16,249 nt of DNA, from the NCBI GenBank assembly GCA_027001895.1, contig JALTLP010000180.1, positions 1 to 16,249 of the forward strand, read 5' to 3'. This document shows positions 14,192 to 16,249 of the stretch, piece after piece (within the stretch, counting starts at the first letter, position 1; every line of letters starts with the position of its first letter). The notes under the pieces are model-generated. The model ran no database searches and had not been told where the DNA came from. It was given only the letters and a program-made list of their open reading frames with translations. This DNA is from Chromatiales bacterium. GTDB taxonomy: Bacteria > Pseudomonadota > Gammaproteobacteria > UBA6429 > Thiohalophilaceae. A program made the translations under genes and the position numbers.

Positions 14192-15052
14192 ATGAATAAA
14201 AAATCCGCCATCGTTCTAATTGCCTGCCCGGACCAGAAAGGCATTGTAAACACCGTTACCGGTTTTATTGCAAAGCATAATGGCAATATTATCGACCTCG
14301 AACAGCACGTTGACCAACATGAAAAAATGTTTTTTATGCGACTGGAATGGGATATCAGCGACTTTAAACTTGCTCAGGAAGATATACAAAACAGTTTTAG
14401 CAGTGAAGTAGCAATACAATTCAATATGCAATGGTCGTTGCATTTTTCAGAACAACCTCTTTGCATGGCCATCTTTGTTTCAAAATACTCACATTGCCTG
14501 TTTGATATTTTATCAAGACACCAGGCGAAAGAATGGGGATTTAATATTCCGCTGGTAATAAGCAACCACAAAGATTTAGAAACCGCCGTTACTCAAACTG
14601 GTATCGACTTTCAATACATCCCCATTAGCAGAGAAAATAAAACTGAAGCCGAAGCCCAACAGATACAATTACTGAAAAAACATAATATTGATGTCATTGT
14701 ACTTGCACGTTATATGCAAATACTATCTGAAGACTTTATTAAAAAGTTTGAGCATAAAATAATTAACATTCATCATTCATTTCTGCCCGCCTTTCCCGGC
14801 GCTAAACCCTACCATTCAGCATATGAACGCGGGGTTAAAATTATCGGCGCAACCAGCCACTATGTCACCGCTGACCTGGACCAGGGCCCCATTATTGCCC
14901 AGGACGTAGAACCCATAAGACATACCGACACAATTGAAGACCTGGTTCGCAAAGGGCAGGATATAGAAAAAATTGTTTTATCCAAAGCAATCTGGTCGCA
15001 TATAAACTTTAAAACGCTGGTATATAAAAACAGAACCATTGTTTTTGAATAG
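14192..15052 (+). CDS. purU: Formyltetrahydrofolate deformylase PurU
   Basis: PurU hydrolyses 10-formyltetrahydrofolate to formate and tetrahydrofolate, balancing one-carbon pools and supplying formate to PurT. The 286 residues begin with an ACT domain (about 6-84; ACPDQKGIVNTVTGF), which in this family mediates control by methionine and glycine. A formyltransferase-type domain (about 88-285) follows. The catalytic pattern NIHHSFLPAFPGAKPY begins with N192 and includes H194, and TADLDQGP carries D230, matching the Asn-His-Asp set of the formyltransferase fold. The length equals the Escherichia coli enzyme (about 280). The gene starts 12 bases after the dehydrogenase-like gene, with CAGG upstream of the ATG. 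No clear terminator follows it. Confidence 0.96.
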   Translation: MNKKSAIVLIACPDQKGIVNTVTGFIAKHNGNIIDLEQHVDQHEKMFFMRLEWDISDFKLAQEDIQNSFSSEVAIQFNMQWSLHFSEQPLCMAIFVSKYSHCLFDILSRHQAKEWGFNIPLVISNHKDLETAVTQTGIDFQYIPISRENKTEAEAQQIQLLKKHNIDVIVLARYMQILSEDFIKKFEHKIINIHHSFLPAFPGAKPYHSAYERGVKIIGATSHYVTADLDQGPIIAQDVEPIRHTDTIEDLVRKGQDIEKIVLSKAIWSHINFKTLVYKNRTIVFE

Positions 15053-15267
15053 ATAAAAAAACCACAATCACTACACTCTTGTAAATTCACATACTTTTAT
15101 AAATTTACTGCTTTATTTTTGTACGTAGATAACTTACCAAGATGACCTATTGGAGCACCACCAGGGCAGATGGCACTATTATGGCCACTTTTATTGCCTA
15201 ATCCCTCATCCCCACGCCCCTGTGTGGTAACCAGAATTAAAACCTATTATTGCTAAATAAACAATTT

Positions 15268-15774
15268 TTACCAATTATTTGATTGATGAGCTGCATAGTT
15301 AAAAAACTTAATCCTGCCCATGTAGTATTGCCCATTACTTGTTTTAGCCCATACTAATAGGCGTTTTCGTTCGTCTATACAACGAGATCGCAAACGAAAA
15401 GTAAGTTCTGATATATTAATAGCAGGCTTAACATTATATCCAGCAACAAAAACATCATCATTTTTACAAGCCTCGTCGAAAGTACCATCGTCGCTGTAAC
15501 CAGACTCAGGCAGTTTTAGTACCAGAATTTGTTTAATAGCTTTAACTGTAAATTTAATGGTTGTTTGTATTTCGTCTGATGTACCATCGACGACAATCTG
15601 ATCATCTTGTTTGGTACTATTATGAAGAGTTATATAAACTTTATCTTCTTTATAACTCGTTAATGATTCGTTAAAAAATTTAGCAAATTCACTTTCAACA
15701 ACTGAATCTGCATTAACAAATTGATAATTACCAAGTAATACAAAAAAAATACAAAACCGAAGCATATTGATCAT
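15268..15774 (-). CDS. Small exported protein of unknown family, possible partner of the upstream peptidase
   Basis: I do not recognise the family. The 168-residue protein starts with a signal peptide (MLRFCIFFVLLGNYQFVNA, cleavage near residue 22), so the mature protein of about 145 residues should be periplasmic or secreted. The mature part is polar and probably beta-rich (KVYITLHNSTK, TTIKFTVKAIKQILVLKLPE, RLLVWAKTSNGQYYMGRIKF). It has two cysteines, in DEACKNDD and RSRCIDE, that could form a disulfide. Its ATG overlaps the stop of the preceding frame by four bases (ATGA), so translation is coupled. An overlapping small exported gene behind a peptidase-like gene resembles effector-immunity pairs, but nothing in the sequence proves that. 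The region is more AT-rich than the genes to its left. Confidence 0.7.
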   Translation of the reverse strand: MINMLRFCIFFVLLGNYQFVNADSVVESEFAKFFNESLTSYKEDKVYITLHNSTKQDDQIVVDGTSDEIQTTIKFTVKAIKQILVLKLPESGYSDDGTFDEACKNDDVFVAGYNVKPAINISELTFRLRSRCIDERKRLLVWAKTSNGQYYMGRIKFFNYAAHQSNNW

Positions 15775-16249
15775 TTGTATGCACCTTTACTACCTATTTT
15801 GACCAGTTTAGTTGGATCATCTGCAAGAATGGTATTTCTATTTTCTGAAACAAATGCTTTTTCGCCTGTAATAATATTGATTGTTCCTTTGTCACGCCCT
15901 TCACCTTTCCCCTTAAAATAGGTATAACGTGGTTCCATCCCACGCAGTAACCTTATAGGGTTTTCTAAATGAATAACCGTTTGTCTTTCATCTTCCAATG
16001 TAATATTTTTGATTTTCATATTACCTTTCTTTCTAAAAAAACGAGTATGTCCAAACTCATGGTGAATAATGGCTAAATCAAATTTTTTTCACCACCTTTA
16101 TATGGTCGGCTATTCGCAAAATATTTAGTTAATAGTATAAAGTTTAATCCACCTTGTGGTGTTATACCTGTTAAACCGTCATCGTAGCGTACTTTAAACA
16201 ATGCGCGATTATGCTTGAGCGTTTTTTTATTATCTTGCAATACACGGTA
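15771..16249 (-). pseudogene. Frame-broken zinc metallopeptidase-like gene (C-terminal part, start outside window)
   Basis: Read from the right edge, one frame gives YRVLQDNKK through NRALFKVRYDD to ANSRPYKGGEKNLI and stops at 16073-16075. At seven A residues (16083-16089) a one-base shift continues the sense: GGEKKFDLAIIHHEFGHTRFF, then RQTVIHLENPIRLLRGMEPR and on to the stop at 15771. HEFGH (codons 16047-16061) is an HExxH zinc-binding motif. The downstream ENPIRLLRG-x-x-PRY pattern recalls the M91/NleD-type effector peptidases, a resemblance judged from memory. Without the shift, only an 82-residue piece from the ATG at 16019 would be made, lacking the zinc motif. A sequencing error in the A-run, a true mutation or programmed slippage are all possible. 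The next gene overlaps its stop by four bases. Confidence 0.65.

Noticed and set aside
15771..16019. Separate 82-residue gene from the ATG at 16019
   Set aside because: The same frame continues upstream through HEFGH, so it is better read as the tail of the broken peptidase gene.

Overview
The window looks like chromosomal DNA of a gammaproteobacterium of moderate to low GC. The end-to-end pair rppH-ptsP, with a PSPase-like HAD phosphatase gene just outside it, matches the arrangement I know from pseudomonads and relatives. The genus cannot be fixed from this stretch. DsrC-type domains and a proton-pumping pyrophosphatase would suit a sulfur-metabolising lineage, but that is inference.

Layout. 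Positions 1-1101 (minus strand) hold the start of ptsP and all of rppH. Divergent from them, 1241-3717 carries a HAD phosphatase and the vitamin B12 ABC transporter genes btuC and btuD. A solo ParA-type ATPase (3723-4409, minus) converges on btuD. A complete cobalamin riboswitch (4730-4955) follows, and then the operon btuB, tonB-like gene and pduO-type adenosyltransferase gene (5081-8083). Together these cover outer-membrane capture of B12, energisation of the receptor, inner-membrane import and conversion to adenosylcobalamin. The binding protein BtuF and ExbB/ExbD are not in the window.

Positions 8084-8629 are a non-coding patch packed with degenerate repeats and GC-rich hairpins. Next come an unusual fusion of two DsrC/TusE domains with a single cysteine (8630-9361, minus), a divergent unknown gene (9572-10141), a CheW protein with a zinc-binding CZB domain inserted in its middle (10162-11019, minus), and a K+-independent membrane pyrophosphatase (11152-13182, minus). 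Divergent from the pyrophosphatase gene, 13397-15052 encodes an NAD(P)-binding dehydrogenase-like protein and PurU.

The right end (15268-16249, minus) looks accessory. A zinc metallopeptidase-like reading frame is broken at a run of seven A residues and is followed, with a 4-base overlap, by a small exported unknown protein. The pair resembles an effector with a partner gene.

Most notable: the tandem one-cysteine DsrC fusion, the broken HEFGH peptidase with its overlapping exported partner, the CheW/CZB insertion, the predicted Shine-Dalgarno-sequestering helix below the riboswitch, and the repeat patch. All homology calls rest on motif reading, with no database search.
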